64,000 nt of DNA from Flavobacteriales bacterium (GTDB lineage: Bacteria > Bacteroidota > Bacteroidia > Flavobacteriales_F > PHOS-HE28). Position numbers and translations under genes: made by a program. Below the pieces are notes generated by a model. It was not told the origin of the DNA. It searched no databases and saw only the letters and a program-made list of their open reading frames with translations. The stretch lies in NCBI GenBank assembly GCA_016700415.1, contig CP065018.1, forward strand, positions 3,664,001-3,728,000. Reading direction: 5' to 3'. Shown one piece after another: positions 17,623 through 26,745 of the stretch (the first letter of the stretch is position 1; the number at the start of each line of letters is the position of its first letter).

Positions 17623-18432
17623 TCAATCGGGCCGTCCGATCACATGTGACGGGATATGGCCGATCTCCGCGGCGGTCCGTGAAAAGGAGCTGAAGTGTGA
17701 CCTGAACAAATAACCCGTTCGGGAGAGGGCGAATAGTTCCACCAAGGCATGCTGCATGCCGCTGATACTGGCCCGGTCCACCGGCTCTTCCCCGGTGATG
17801 ATGCGATCACCGAACTGCGAGATGAGCTCTTGCTTGGTATCCTGGCAATCAGTGGCCAGATAGAAGCGGGTCCGGGGCTTTTCCCGTATCAATTGTTCCA
17901 TGGCCTCTTTGAACAGACCGGTGGAGCTGACGGCAATTGAATGGGCATTGTCCGTGCGCCGGATATGGACGCCGATGGTCCACTGGTCGAACCGGTCCGT
18001 GATCTCAGCGATGCGCTGCTCCAGCTCAGGTATGGGACGGAAGGAGGAGTATTGCTCCGGGGCTTGATGAAAGCGTGCAAAGCTGATGATGTGCAGCTGG
18101 CGCAGCTTATGCAACTGTTCCGTTGCAACATCCAGCTCCAGTCTTTCATTCTCGTCGTGATGGTAGTAGGTGGTGCCTGTGAGCCGGCCCAACACCCTCG
18201 CCGCTGCATGGAATCGGCCAAAGCGCAGGAGGAGGCGGGAGGACCAAGATATGCCTTCGACCAGCTCGATCCCGGGGATCGGCCGGAACAACCGGTGAAA
18301 TGGGCAATTGAGCAATGCATTGCTTTCCCAGTACACCCGTAAAGGAACCCCTGTGACGCGGTGGAGTGCCAAAGCAGCATCCATGGCGCGCATGCGGTTA
18401 CACAAGCCCCCTACGGGCACCAGGGTGATCAT
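17623..18432 (-). CDS. Fucosyltransferase-like protein (NodZ/GT23-type fold)
   Basis: A 269-residue protein. It opens with MITLVPVGGLCNRMRAMDAAL, the G-G-L-C-N-R nucleotide-binding start seen in alpha-1,6-fucosyltransferase-like and related proteins. GVHIRRTDNAHSI (about residues 160-172) matches their HxRR-type donor-binding motif, and ARFYLATDCQDTKQEL-like sequence (RFYLATDCQDTKQEL, about 194-208) is the second conserved strand. The frame is open upstream to 18729, but the ATG at 18432 places the motif at the N-terminus as in the family. GDP-fucose as donor is inferred. The two-gene unit with FkbM closes the polysaccharide locus. Confidence 0.75.
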   Translation of the reverse strand: MITLVPVGGLCNRMRAMDAALALHRVTGVPLRVYWESNALLNCPFHRLFRPIPGIELVEGISWSSRLLLRFGRFHAAARVLGRLTGTTYYHHDENERLELDVATEQLHKLRQLHIISFARFHQAPEQYSSFRPIPELEQRIAEITDRFDQWTIGVHIRRTDNAHSIAVSSTGLFKEAMEQLIREKPRTRFYLATDCQDTKQELISQFGDRIITGEEPVDRASISGMQHALVELFALSRTGYLFRSHFSSFSRTAAEIGHIPSHVIGRPD

Positions 18433-18583
18433 GAAGTCGAATTGATGTACAAAGCATTTGGCCAAATATCCGCATCGCTCGGCCTCAGGCCAAATCCGTG
18501 CAGGTCCCATCTTTTGCCGAGGCGCAAAGCTGGTCCGGATTTGGATCCATTGCAGCTTCCGGCGTGATGACCATCTTCGCTCC

Positions 18584-19174
18584 ATGGACAAACTGCTTCT
18601 TTGCACCGGCAACCCCGGTAAGGTCACCGAACTACGTGCTATGCTGCCCGGCAGTATGCAGCTCGTGGGCCTTGCCGATGTTGGCCTGCCCTCGGACCTG
18701 CCGGAGACCGGCGATAGCTTCACCGCCAACGCGCTTCAGAAGGCACGCTTCGCCTTCGGGCGCACGGGCTTCGCTTGCATCGCCGACGACTCCGGCCTGG
18801 AGGTGACGGCGTTGGACGGCGCACCGGGCGTGTACTCCGCCCGCTACGCCGGCGAAGAGAAGAACGATCGGGGCAACATGGCCAAACTGCTGCGCGAACT
18901 CGATGGCATGGAGGACCGGAGCGCACGTTTTCGCACCGTGGTGGCGTTGATCGATGCGGGCGGTGAACACATCTTCGAGGGGGAAGTGCGCGGAACGATC
19001 ACCACGGAGCCACGCGGAGGCAACGGTTTCGGCTACGACCCGGTGTTCCTGCCGGAGATGAGCGACCTCACCTTCGCGGAGCTGGACGCGAAAATGAAGA
19101 ACGCCATCAGCCATCGCGGTCAGGCGGTCTGGAAGTTGGTGCGCTTTCTTTCCGAACGTCAGCGCGAGGGCTGA
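18584..19174 (+). CDS. rdgB: XTP/dITP diphosphatase (non-canonical purine NTP pyrophosphatase)
   Basis: A 196-residue HAM1/RdgB protein. It hydrolyses ITP, dITP and XTP to monophosphates to keep deaminated purines out of nucleic acids. Visible motifs are LLLCTGNPGKVTELRAML (T/SGNxxK, residues 4-21), FACIADDSGLEVTALDG with the catalytic Asp, PGVYSARYAG, GGNGFGYDPVF and NAISHRGQAVWKL. ATG 18584 is the family start within a frame open from 18458. Its last 16 bases overlap the 3' end of ddl on the other strand. Confidence 0.97.
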   Translation: MDKLLLCTGNPGKVTELRAMLPGSMQLVGLADVGLPSDLPETGDSFTANALQKARFAFGRTGFACIADDSGLEVTALDGAPGVYSARYAGEEKNDRGNMAKLLRELDGMEDRSARFRTVVALIDAGGEHIFEGEVRGTITTEPRGGNGFGYDPVFLPEMSDLTFAELDAKMKNAISHRGQAVWKLVRFLSERQREG

Positions 19175-20163
19175 ATCATCCACTCCACCATCCCGTTCAC
19201 CGCCTCGGCGATGGTGATCCCCGCTGCGGCCAGCATCTTGGGGAAGATGCTCACGGGGGTGAAGCCGGGCACAGTGTTCACTTCGATGGTGACCACCTCT
19301 TTGCCATCGCCTTCACCTTCCCGCCAGAAGTGGTCGATGCGCGCCATGCCGTTGCACTTCAGCGCCCGATAGATCGCCACGGAGCGTTCCTGGACGATCG
19401 TCGCGATGTGTTCCGGCACCGGTGCGGGCACGATCTCCTCGGTGTCCGCAGCGTTGTACTTCGCCTCGAAATCAAAGAACTCGTGGCTGGTGCGGATCTC
19501 GCAGATGGGCAGCGCCCGCACCTCGCCGCCCATACGGATCACGCCGCAGGTGAGCTCGCGGCCTTGCACAAAGGCTTCGCACATCACGGTGGGGTCTTCG
19601 GCGAAGGCCTTGTCCAACGCGGGTCCCAGCTCGGCGGCGGTCTTCACCTTGCTGATGCCGAGGCTGCTGCCACTGTTGTCCGGCTTGATGAAACAGGGCA
19701 GGCCCACTTCGTCCAGCACGCGTTGTGCATCCGATGCGTCGCGGCCCTGCAACAGGAGCGAGGGGGCCACGGCAAAGCCCATCTGGCGCAGCAGGCCGGT
19801 GGTGCTGAACTTGCTCATGGTGAGGGCCATGTTGAGCACCCCCCCGGTCTGGTATGGCACCTTCAGCATGTCCAAGTAGCCTTGCAGCTTGCCGTCCTCA
19901 CCGGGTGTGCCGTGGATGGAGATCAAGGCGGCGGCGAAGCGCTCGGGACCCTGGCCACGGTCCGCGGAGAAGGCCCCGCGATCGAAGGGGAGCACGGTGC
20001 CGTCATGCCGTTCGCAGGTCCAGCCTTCACGCGCCACGCTGATGAATGCCGCGTCGAAGCGATCCGTGCCGAGCGCGTCCATCATGGTCTGCGCGCTTTT
20101 CAGGCTGATGACGGATTCTCCGGTGTATCCACCGCGCAGGATGGCGATAAAGGGTAGGGGCAT
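19159..20163 (-). CDS. ddl: D-alanine--D-alanine ligase
   Basis: A 334-residue ATP-grasp enzyme that joins two D-alanines for peptidoglycan precursors. Visible are ILRGGYTGESVISLKSA at the N-terminus (the G-G-x-S/T-x-E loop), ALISIHGTPGEDGKLQGYLD, CFIKPDNSGSSLGISKVK (ATP-binding, about 173-190), VMCEAFVQGRELTCGVI, and the metal site near VVTIEVNTVPGFTPVSIFP at the C-terminus. The ATG at 20163 is chosen over an in-frame start at 20313. The divergent PASTA gene next door matches the ddl-PASTA-pseudouridine synthase order common in this phylum. Confidence 0.97.
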   Translation of the reverse strand: MPLPFIAILRGGYTGESVISLKSAQTMMDALGTDRFDAAFISVAREGWTCERHDGTVLPFDRGAFSADRGQGPERFAAALISIHGTPGEDGKLQGYLDMLKVPYQTGGVLNMALTMSKFSTTGLLRQMGFAVAPSLLLQGRDASDAQRVLDEVGLPCFIKPDNSGSSLGISKVKTAAELGPALDKAFAEDPTVMCEAFVQGRELTCGVIRMGGEVRALPICEIRTSHEFFDFEAKYNAADTEEIVPAPVPEHIATIVQERSVAIYRALKCNGMARIDHFWREGEGDGKEVVTIEVNTVPGFTPVSIFPKMLAAAGITIAEAVNGMVEWMIQPSR

Positions 20164-20246
20164 GGCAGGGTATCGTGCGGACCAAAGTAGCGGTGGTGCC
20201 GTGCAAGGGCCGGTCGGGGTGCGGAGTAAGTGCCAACCATCGGATG

Positions 20247-20276
20247 TTGATGCCCCTTCGGTCGGATCTATATTCG
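20247..20276 (+). promoter_or_regulatory. Candidate promoter of the PASTA gene
   Basis: TTG at 20247-20249 and TATATTCG at 20269-20276 are separated by 19 bases, matching the Bacteroidota -33/-7 layout with one C for T change in the -7 box. The box is 43 bases before ATG 20319, which supports that start over the in-frame ATG at 20244. Confidence 0.4.
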
Positions 20277-20318
20277 CGCCTTGCTGAAAAGGGCCTTGAT
20301 CGGCCTGAGGCAAAAGAG

Positions 20319-21092
20319 ATGACGGCTGGAAAACGGTACTTTCTGATCATTGCCCCGGTGGCGATCACGGGCTTGGTCCTCCTGGGTGCCTGGTTGTGGC
20401 TCGGGTCCTATACACGGCATGATGTGAGCACAATGGTGCCGGACTTGCGGGCCCGCAACTACGAGGAGGCCACGCAGATCTTGGAGGCCATGGGCCTGCA
20501 TGCGGAAGTGATCGATTCGGTCTACAACGACGATGTGCCCAAGGGCAGTGTGGTGGACCAGGACCCGGACAGCGGCAAATTCGTGAAGCCGGACCGGACC
20601 GTGTACCTGGTGATGAACGCAAGCCAGCCCAAGATGCTCAACATGCCGGACCTGGTGAACTTGAGCAAACGCCAGGCGATCAGCGTGCTGGAGATCATCG
20701 GGCTGAAAGTGTCGGAGATGCAATACCGCCCGGACCCGTGCTTGGATTGCGTACTGGCGCAATTGTACCAAGGCCAACCTATCGCAGCGGACGCCCGGAT
20801 CCGCCGGGGCGAGTCCATTTCCTTGGTGCTGGGGCAAGGGCAGAACGGCGAGCGTGTGCCCGTGCCGGACGTGCGCGGGATGGGCTTTGAGGAAATGAAG
20901 GCCGTTCTGAACCTGGCATCACTGAATCTGGGGCTGGTGGTGCAGGTGGCCGGATGTGGCAATAGTGGCTGTGATACCGCGTTCGCGACAGTAGCACGCC
21001 AATCCCCCGTTCCCGGACCTGAGAACCTGATCAGCCCCGGTGGTCTGGTCGATGTTTGGCTTACGATGGACAGCACTGCGGTCACCCCTTGA
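20319..21092 (+). CDS. Membrane-anchored PASTA-domain protein
   Basis: A 257-residue protein with one N-terminal membrane segment (RYFLIIAPVAITGLVLLGAWL) followed by three PASTA repeats outside the membrane: TMVPDLRARNYEEATQILEA (about 35-100), LNMPDLVNLSKRQAISVLEI (about 105-180) and VPVPDVRGMGFEEMKAVLN (about 185-250). PASTA domains bind peptidoglycan stem peptides or muropeptides. No kinase or transpeptidase domain is attached, as is usual for the stand-alone Bacteroidota versions beside ddl. ATG 20319 is preferred; a start at 20244 would add 25 residues. The T9SS gene follows after 2-5 bases. Confidence 0.88.
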   Translation: MTAGKRYFLIIAPVAITGLVLLGAWLWLGSYTRHDVSTMVPDLRARNYEEATQILEAMGLHAEVIDSVYNDDVPKGSVVDQDPDSGKFVKPDRTVYLVMNASQPKMLNMPDLVNLSKRQAISVLEIIGLKVSEMQYRPDPCLDCVLAQLYQGQPIAADARIRRGESISLVLGQGQNGERVPVPDVRGMGFEEMKAVLNLASLNLGLVVQVAGCGNSGCDTAFATVARQSPVPGPENLISPGGLVDVWLTMDSTAVTP

Positions 21093-21094
21093 TC

Positions 21095-23381
21095 ATGATG
21101 AAACCTACAATGATCCATGCCGGCCTACGGGCCTTTGTTGCCGTAAGCCTGCTCGTGTTGGCGCACCAAAGCGGGGCCCAGGAGCTCATCACTCCGTTGA
21201 ATGCCATCCCGCGTTCGGGGAGCGCCCGATCCGCTACAGCGGTCCGGTGGGCTGAACGAGATCTTCCTGTACGACAATGCCACGCAGACGCTGCCCGTGA
21301 TCGACGACTTTTCCGTGGACCGTACGCGGTATCTGAACGCTCAGCAGGGGGATGCCAACGTGAGCCTGACAGAGACCATCTACAAGATCGTGGTCAATGG
21401 TGTGAGCACGCCGGACATGGCCTTCCTCACCGACACCAGCTACCGTTACATCATCGACGAGCAGCCGGACACGTTGATCATCACCCAAGAGCCGATCGCG
21501 GCGCTGGTCGCGGTGATCCGGGACCTGAGCGTGTACCCGGTTACGGAGCAGAGCATGTTCGTTTGGCCGCACTATACCTTGATCGATACGTTGGGCACCA
21601 CAACAACGGACACGTTGTGGCTCGACCCCACCTTGATCCAGGACTCGCTGCTGGTGTACAACGTCACGGCGGACACGCGCACCTATACCAATCCGGACAA
21701 CACCCCGCGCCCGTGGATCCTGTGGGCGGATGATGACGCCTATGTGAATTCGACCTTCCCGCTGAACCCGCCGACCATCGGCGTGGCCACGCTCGACGGG
21801 ATGGACCGCACGGGTGGGCCGTACGAACCGGACGCGCCGAACATGAACGGCCTGGCGGACAAGCTCACCTCGGTGCCGATCAATCTGGCGTTCCCCGCAG
21901 GTGATAGCATTTACCTGAGCTTCTTCTGCGAGCCGATCGGGCGCAGCGGCGACCAATTGGCCCATGGCGAGGACAGCCTGCGCCTGGAACTTTTCGCACC
22001 CGACGAGAATAATTGGTACCAGGTGTGGACCGCCCCCGGCAATGCCGCGGCGGACACCTTCCGGCAGGTGATGGTGCCGATCACTGATCCGAAATTTCTG
22101 AAAAGCAACTTCAAGATGCGCTTCAGCAATTACGCCACCTTGGGCGGGGCCGTGGACCAATGGCACATCGACTATGTCCGCTTGGACCGCAACCGCACCG
22201 CGGCGGACACCGTGCTGAAGGACGTTGCCTACGTGTACGAGGAAGCGGGCCTCTTGCAGACCTTCACGTCGGTTCCCTACGCCAAGTTCATCCAAGCACC
22301 CGCCAGCTACATGGCGCAGCAGGTGGACCTGGAACAGCGGAACAACGACACGCAGGACAAATTCATCACCTGGGGCTACGGCGTAACCTCCGATTGCGGT
22401 TGGAGCGCTTCCCGTGACAGCTACGGCAATAACATCAGCAACAACGCCGGTAGCCATTTCAACTCCGTCCATCCGGTGAACAGCGGGGCCGACCCGTTGG
22501 TGTACGATGTTTCCGCCTGCGCCGATGCCGCATTTCTCACGGCGAAGTTCTGGACCAACGCCACGCCTGATGTCTGTGCCTACAACGACACCATGGCCTA
22601 CGTGCAGGAGATCAGCAACTACTACAGCTATGACGACGGCACCGCCGAGGCCGGCTACAGCCTGAACCAGATCGGCGCCAAACAGGCCTACCGCTTCGAC
22701 ACCGAGGGTGCCGATTCCCTCCGCGCGCTGCGGATGTACTTCGACCCCATCTTCACCTACAACCCGCCACCGGTGAACCATCCGCCGAGCGGCTCCTTCA
22801 TCATCACGGTGTGGAGCAGCTTGGACCCGGAGGTGATCGTCTTCCAGAACATCTCCTTCAATTCCCCGCAGTACCACCTCTGGGGTCCGGACCACTACGT
22901 GGAATATCCCTTGGACAGTACCATCGCCGTCAGCGGCACCTTCTATGTGGGCTGGGTGCAGACCAACGACACGCGCATGAATTTGGGCCTGGATAAGAAC
23001 CGGGACAACCACGACAAGATGTTTTTCAAGACCGGCCTCAGCTGGTCCGTCTCGGCGCAGGAGGGTTCCTGGATGATCCGCCCCGTGATGGTGGCCGCTG
23101 TGGACCCCTTCGCAGGCGTGGATGAGATCGCCGCTCCGGAAGTCTCCCTTTCGATCTGGCCGAACCCGTCGGGTGATACCTTCCATGTGCAGTTCGGCGA
23201 AGGCTTGGCGCAAGCCGCGCAGGTGGAACTGATCGATCCGATGGGCCGTTCGGTGCGCCGCTGGATCGCTGATGGAAACGCCCTGTCCGTGCAGGACGTG
23301 GCCAGCGGCCCTTACATCGTCCGCCTGATCGCACGCGACGGGCACACTGTGGCGCAAGGCCGATTGATCGTACAGCACTGA
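21095..23381 (+). pseudogene. T9SS-exported surface protein, signal peptide frame-shifted from body
   Basis: The ATGs at 21095 and 21098 start a clear signal peptide (IHAGLRAFVAVSLLVLAHQSG, ending in AQE) in one frame. The 700-residue body is in the next frame (GGLNEIFLYDNATQTLPVID onward). Skipping one base near 21242 joins ARSATA to SGGLNEIF smoothly, so the sequence carries one extra base there, from real mutation or assembly error. The body has beta-rich segments without a recognised enzyme domain. It ends in a type A sorting domain: SIWPNPSGDTFHVQF, ELIDPMGRSV and YIVRLIARDG (about the last 75 residues). The body alone is open from 21201. The stop overlaps the start of the pseudouridine synthase gene (TGATG). 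If the shift is an error this is an intact secreted protein. Confidence 0.8.
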
Positions 23382-24487
23382 TGGAACCAAGCAAGGGGTC
23401 GCCCGAAAACGAAGTCGGGGAGACCACCGAGGAACAGGAGCTTTACGAGCACCATCGCATCGTGGCCGACCCCGGCCAAGGGCTGATGCGCTTGGACAAA
23501 TTCCTATTCGACCACCTGGCCGGTGCCTCGCGCTCGCGCATCGCAGCCGCCGCACGCAACGGCAATGTGCTGGTGAACGGTAAGGCCGAAAAGCCAAGCC
23601 ACAAGGTGAAGCCGAACGATGTCGTCACGCTGGTACTGCCGCATCCCGTGCAGAATGTGGAACTGGCCCCGGAGGACATCCCGATCGAGGTGATCTACGA
23701 GGACGACCAGATCCTGCTGATCAACAAGCAGCCCGGCTTGGTGGTCCATCCCGGCCATGGGAACTGGACCGGCACGCTGGTGAACGGGCTGCTCTTTCAT
23801 TTCGGGAAGCTGCCTTCCTCGCCCGACCAGCCTGTGCCACGGCCCGGCCTGGTCCACCGCTTGGACAAGGACACCAGCGGCGTCATGGTGATCGGCAAGA
23901 CCGATGAGGCGCTCACGCACCTGGCCCGCCAATTCTTCGACCGCACCAACGACCGCCGCTACCGTGCGCTGGTATGGGGCGATTTCGATGAAGAAGAGGG
24001 CACCATCGAAGGCAACTTGGACCGTTCCTCCAAGGACCGAACGGTGATGTCCGTGCCGCTGGACCCGGAGCAGGGCAAGGCGGCCATCACCCATTGGAAG
24101 GTGATCGAGCGCTTCACCTATGTCACCTTGGTGGAATGCAAATTGGAGACGGGCCGCACGCACCAGATCCGTGCGCACATGAAGCATATCGGCCATCCGC
24201 TCTTCAACGATGCGCAATACGGCGGCGACCGCGTGCTGAAGGGCACGGTCTTCACCAAGTACAAGCAGTTCGTTGAGAACTGTTTCACGCTGCTGCCCCG
24301 CCAAGCGCTGCATGCGGCAGTGCTGGAGATCGACCACCCCACCACGGGCAAGCGCATGAAGTTCGAAAGCCCGCTACCGGCGGACATCGAGGCCGTGCTC
24401 GCACGTTGGCGGGTCTACACCAATTCCCGGCCGTTGCTGGACCCCGGCGAGGAGTTCAATGCGGAGGAGGCGAATAACTTGAAGTGA
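23381..24487 (+). CDS. RluA-family 23S rRNA pseudouridine synthase
   Basis: A 368-residue enzyme with an N-terminal S4 RNA-binding domain (MRLDKFLFDHLAGASRSRIAA to about residue 90) and an RluA catalytic domain. The catalytic Asp lies in VHRLDKDTSGVMVI (about 155-168). GRTHQIRAHMKHIGHPLFND (about 253-272) is the second conserved block. It is probably RluD-like, modifying helix 69 of 23S rRNA, but RluC or another member cannot be excluded. The ATG overlaps the T9SS gene stop. Confidence 0.93.
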   Translation: MEPSKGSPENEVGETTEEQELYEHHRIVADPGQGLMRLDKFLFDHLAGASRSRIAAAARNGNVLVNGKAEKPSHKVKPNDVVTLVLPHPVQNVELAPEDIPIEVIYEDDQILLINKQPGLVVHPGHGNWTGTLVNGLLFHFGKLPSSPDQPVPRPGLVHRLDKDTSGVMVIGKTDEALTHLARQFFDRTNDRRYRALVWGDFDEEEGTIEGNLDRSSKDRTVMSVPLDPEQGKAAITHWKVIERFTYVTLVECKLETGRTHQIRAHMKHIGHPLFNDAQYGGDRVLKGTVFTKYKQFVENCFTLLPRQALHAAVLEIDHPTTGKRMKFESPLPADIEAVLARWRVYTNSRPLLDPGEEFNAEEANNLK

Positions 24488-24490
24488 TCG

Positions 24491-24583
24491 GAGTAGTTGT
24501 CCGTTGTCAGGCGTTGCCGCCACGTTGTTGAACTTTGCAATGCAGAGTTCAACTGAGAATGGACAACTAAGAACTACCTGACA
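24491..24583. repeat. Imperfect hairpin between convergent genes
   Basis: Outer arms GTAGTTGTCCGTTGTCAG (left) and CTGAGAATGGACAACTAA (right) match at about 15 of 18 positions. Inside them GAACT and AGTTC close a small loop around 24530-24552. It starts four bases after the pseudouridine synthase stop and runs into the last codons and stop (TAG at 24567-24569) of the FkbM gene. It could act as a bidirectional terminator, though no T-run is seen. Confidence 0.6.
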
Positions 24584-25373
24584 GCTTTCTCCCGGGACGA
24601 GTTCCCCGAAAAGCTTGCCCAAGGCGCCACCGCAGGTTTTGCCAGGCCATCCGGATGCGCCACTCCCAGGAACGCAGGAACATGCTGGAACGGACGCTGA
24701 ACGGTTGTTGGCCGGCAAACGCCCGGTTCACCCAAAACTGATCACCGGCCGTACGGCCCACGGTACTGATCACCAGGTCGAAGCCGTTCCCTGTCATGAA
24801 GGCCTCCACTTCCTGCTTCACAGGTTGGTCCAGATAGAGCGGTATCCGTTCCACCTCCATCCAGACCGTGCGGATATGTGGTAGCATTGAGGATGCTTTT
24901 CGCAAGACCATCAGCTCGGCACCTTGAACATCCATATGGATAAGATCGATGGCCGCTATGGCATGTTCAGCGCAGAAATCATCCAGCGTCCGCGTCGGGA
25001 CCGTAATACGCTCATTGAACTCGAGCCAAGGGAACACTTCGGTGGCACGGCCGGGTTCCAACAGGGATGAGCTTTTGTTGCCATGGCGCCCCATTTCACC
25101 TTGGGCGGAGGAAAGATTCAACACGGCCGTGCCGGCCTGGTCAGAGAGGGCGACACAATGGGCTTGTGCTCTCAATTCAGGATGTTGACTGAAGTTTTCA
25201 AGTACCAGGGAGTGGTTGGCGACTACAGGCTCGAAGGCATGAAGCTCCGCCTGCGGGAACATGGAGGCATAGCGAATGCCCTCCGTACCGCTACAGGCAC
25301 CTATGTCGAATATCTGCTGCATCCCGGAACCGGCGAAGAGGCGGCGGAGGAGGGATCCGTGTGGTGCGCTCAT
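24567..25373 (-). CDS. FkbM-family methyltransferase
   Basis: A 268-residue protein: QQIFDIGACSGTEGIRYASMFPQAELHAFEPV (SAM-binding, about 20-50), RTLDDFCAEHAIAAIDLIHMDVQGAELMVLRKAS (about 140-175) and VWMEVERIPLYL. This is the FkbM pattern with MDVQGAE for the usual VDVEGAE. ATG 25373 gives a compact protein; an in-frame start at 25505 would add 44 residues without visible homology. The final residues LSGSS and the stop lie inside the right arm of an intergenic hairpin. It is separate from the main polysaccharide locus and its substrate is unknown. Confidence 0.83.
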   Translation of the reverse strand: MSAPHGSLLRRLFAGSGMQQIFDIGACSGTEGIRYASMFPQAELHAFEPVVANHSLVLENFSQHPELRAQAHCVALSDQAGTAVLNLSSAQGEMGRHGNKSSSLLEPGRATEVFPWLEFNERITVPTRTLDDFCAEHAIAAIDLIHMDVQGAELMVLRKASSMLPHIRTVWMEVERIPLYLDQPVKQEVEAFMTGNGFDLVISTVGRTAGDQFWVNRAFAGQQPFSVRSSMFLRSWEWRIRMAWQNLRWRLGQAFRGTRPGRKLSGSS

Positions 25374-25626
25374 ATGCGATAAAGGTATGTCCGCCGAAGC
25401 ACTTGGGTACCTCTCGTCGCCGCACGATGTCCAGCCTTCCAAAGCCTTGCGGCCCTGGCGAGTTGGAACATACCGCAGAACGGCCATCCATGCTTCAGGG
25501 GGCACGGGAGGTCGGCCTACCTGCGGTAGACAGGCTCGCCTAACTCCCGCACCAGAGAACAGGGGGAGAAGCCCCGGATGAGTTCGGGGCCGATGGCGTT
25601 AACGCGCCGTTCCACATCTTTACCAC

Positions 25627-26685
25627 ATGGCTTCCCCTGATGTCCTCCTTGGAACATGGGCAAAGCACTCGACACCGGGTGTGGCCTACTTGCATTTCGA
25701 CCGTGTTCAGGTGCTCCATCAGCACTATGCAGGACTCGCCGAAGTCAGCACGCAACGTCCGGTGGATGCCAGCACCAGCTTCCATGGTTTCTCCGTGACG
25801 AAGACGATGACCGCCTTGGCCGTGGTGCAGTTGGCGCAGGCCGGACATGTGGACCTGGATGCACCGGTACGCGAGCACCTGCCTGGCATTCCCTGTTCCG
25901 GCGATATCCGCATTCGGCACTTGCTCAACCACACGGCAGGGCTACCAAACCCGTTGCCGCTGTCCTGGGTACATGTTCCCACGGAAGCCGACTTCGATCG
26001 CGATGCGTTTTTCGCGGCGGTATTCGCGAAGCATCCGAAACTACGCTCCAAGCCCGGCGCGCGTTTCGCCTATTCCAACCTGGGTTATGTGCTGCTCGGG
26101 CAATTGATCGAGCGCGTGACCGGCCAACGTTATGAAGAGATCGTTCGTCGTGGGATCTTCGATCCATCAGGCATTGCACCGGATGAATTGGGCTTCCAGT
26201 ATCCCACGAACGGCGCACATGCAACGGGGTATTTGCGTACACCCGGCCTGTTGCCACTTCTATTGCCGTTCATGCTGGATACCAAGCGGTACATGGGCGA
26301 ACGCGTCGGACGCTGGAGGCCGTTCAAACCTTTCCTGCTGAACGGCGCCTCCTACGGTGGCAGCTTGGGAACGGCCCATGGATACCGCAAATACCTGCAG
26401 GCGCTGCTCACCCCTAACAAGCTCGTGAATGATCGATGGCGTGAGCAACTGTTCACGGAGAACCTCGACGCTGCCGGCCGCCGCACGGGCATGGCCATGG
26501 GCTGGTTCACCGGTTCATTGAAGGGGCATGCCTTTCTAGCGCACGCCGGTGGCGGCGGTGGCTACTACGCGGAACTCCGCCTGTACCCTGCTATCGGCAA
26601 GGGCAGCGTGGTGCTCTTCAACCGGACCGGGATCCGTGATGAGCGGGTGTTGGACGAACTGGATGCACCGCTGGTGCCCGGGTGA
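25627..26685 (+). CDS. Serine hydrolase of the beta-lactamase/class C-like family
   Basis: A 352-residue protein with the three active-site motifs of penicillin-recognising serine hydrolases: SVTK (SxxK, about residues 56-59, in FHGFSVTKTMTALAVVQL), YSN (YxN, about 145-147, in FAYSNLGYVLLGQLIE) and HAG (about 303-305, in AFLAHAGGGGGYYAEL). No signal peptide is evident, so it may be cytoplasmic or start elsewhere. The family includes esterases and D-aminopeptidases as well as AmpC enzymes; the specific reaction cannot be assigned. The 250 bases upstream hold a small CCTACCTGCGGTAGACAGG inverted word and no gene. Confidence 0.87.
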   Translation: MASPDVLLGTWAKHSTPGVAYLHFDRVQVLHQHYAGLAEVSTQRPVDASTSFHGFSVTKTMTALAVVQLAQAGHVDLDAPVREHLPGIPCSGDIRIRHLLNHTAGLPNPLPLSWVHVPTEADFDRDAFFAAVFAKHPKLRSKPGARFAYSNLGYVLLGQLIERVTGQRYEEIVRRGIFDPSGIAPDELGFQYPTNGAHATGYLRTPGLLPLLLPFMLDTKRYMGERVGRWRPFKPFLLNGASYGGSLGTAHGYRKYLQALLTPNKLVNDRWREQLFTENLDAAGRRTGMAMGWFTGSLKGHAFLAHAGGGGGYYAELRLYPAIGKGSVVLFNRTGIRDERVLDELDAPLVPG

Positions 26686-26745
26686 ATCGGGGGCAATTCC
26701 CGGTCGGACCGGGAACACTGGCGGGAGCGCGGGCGATCGTGCCCG

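Noticed and set aside
21234..23597. 787-codon open frame on the minus strand
   Set aside because: It is antisense to the T9SS protein and part of the pseudouridine synthase gene; its translation is His/Val/Arg-rich with no domain, as expected of GC-rich shadow frames.
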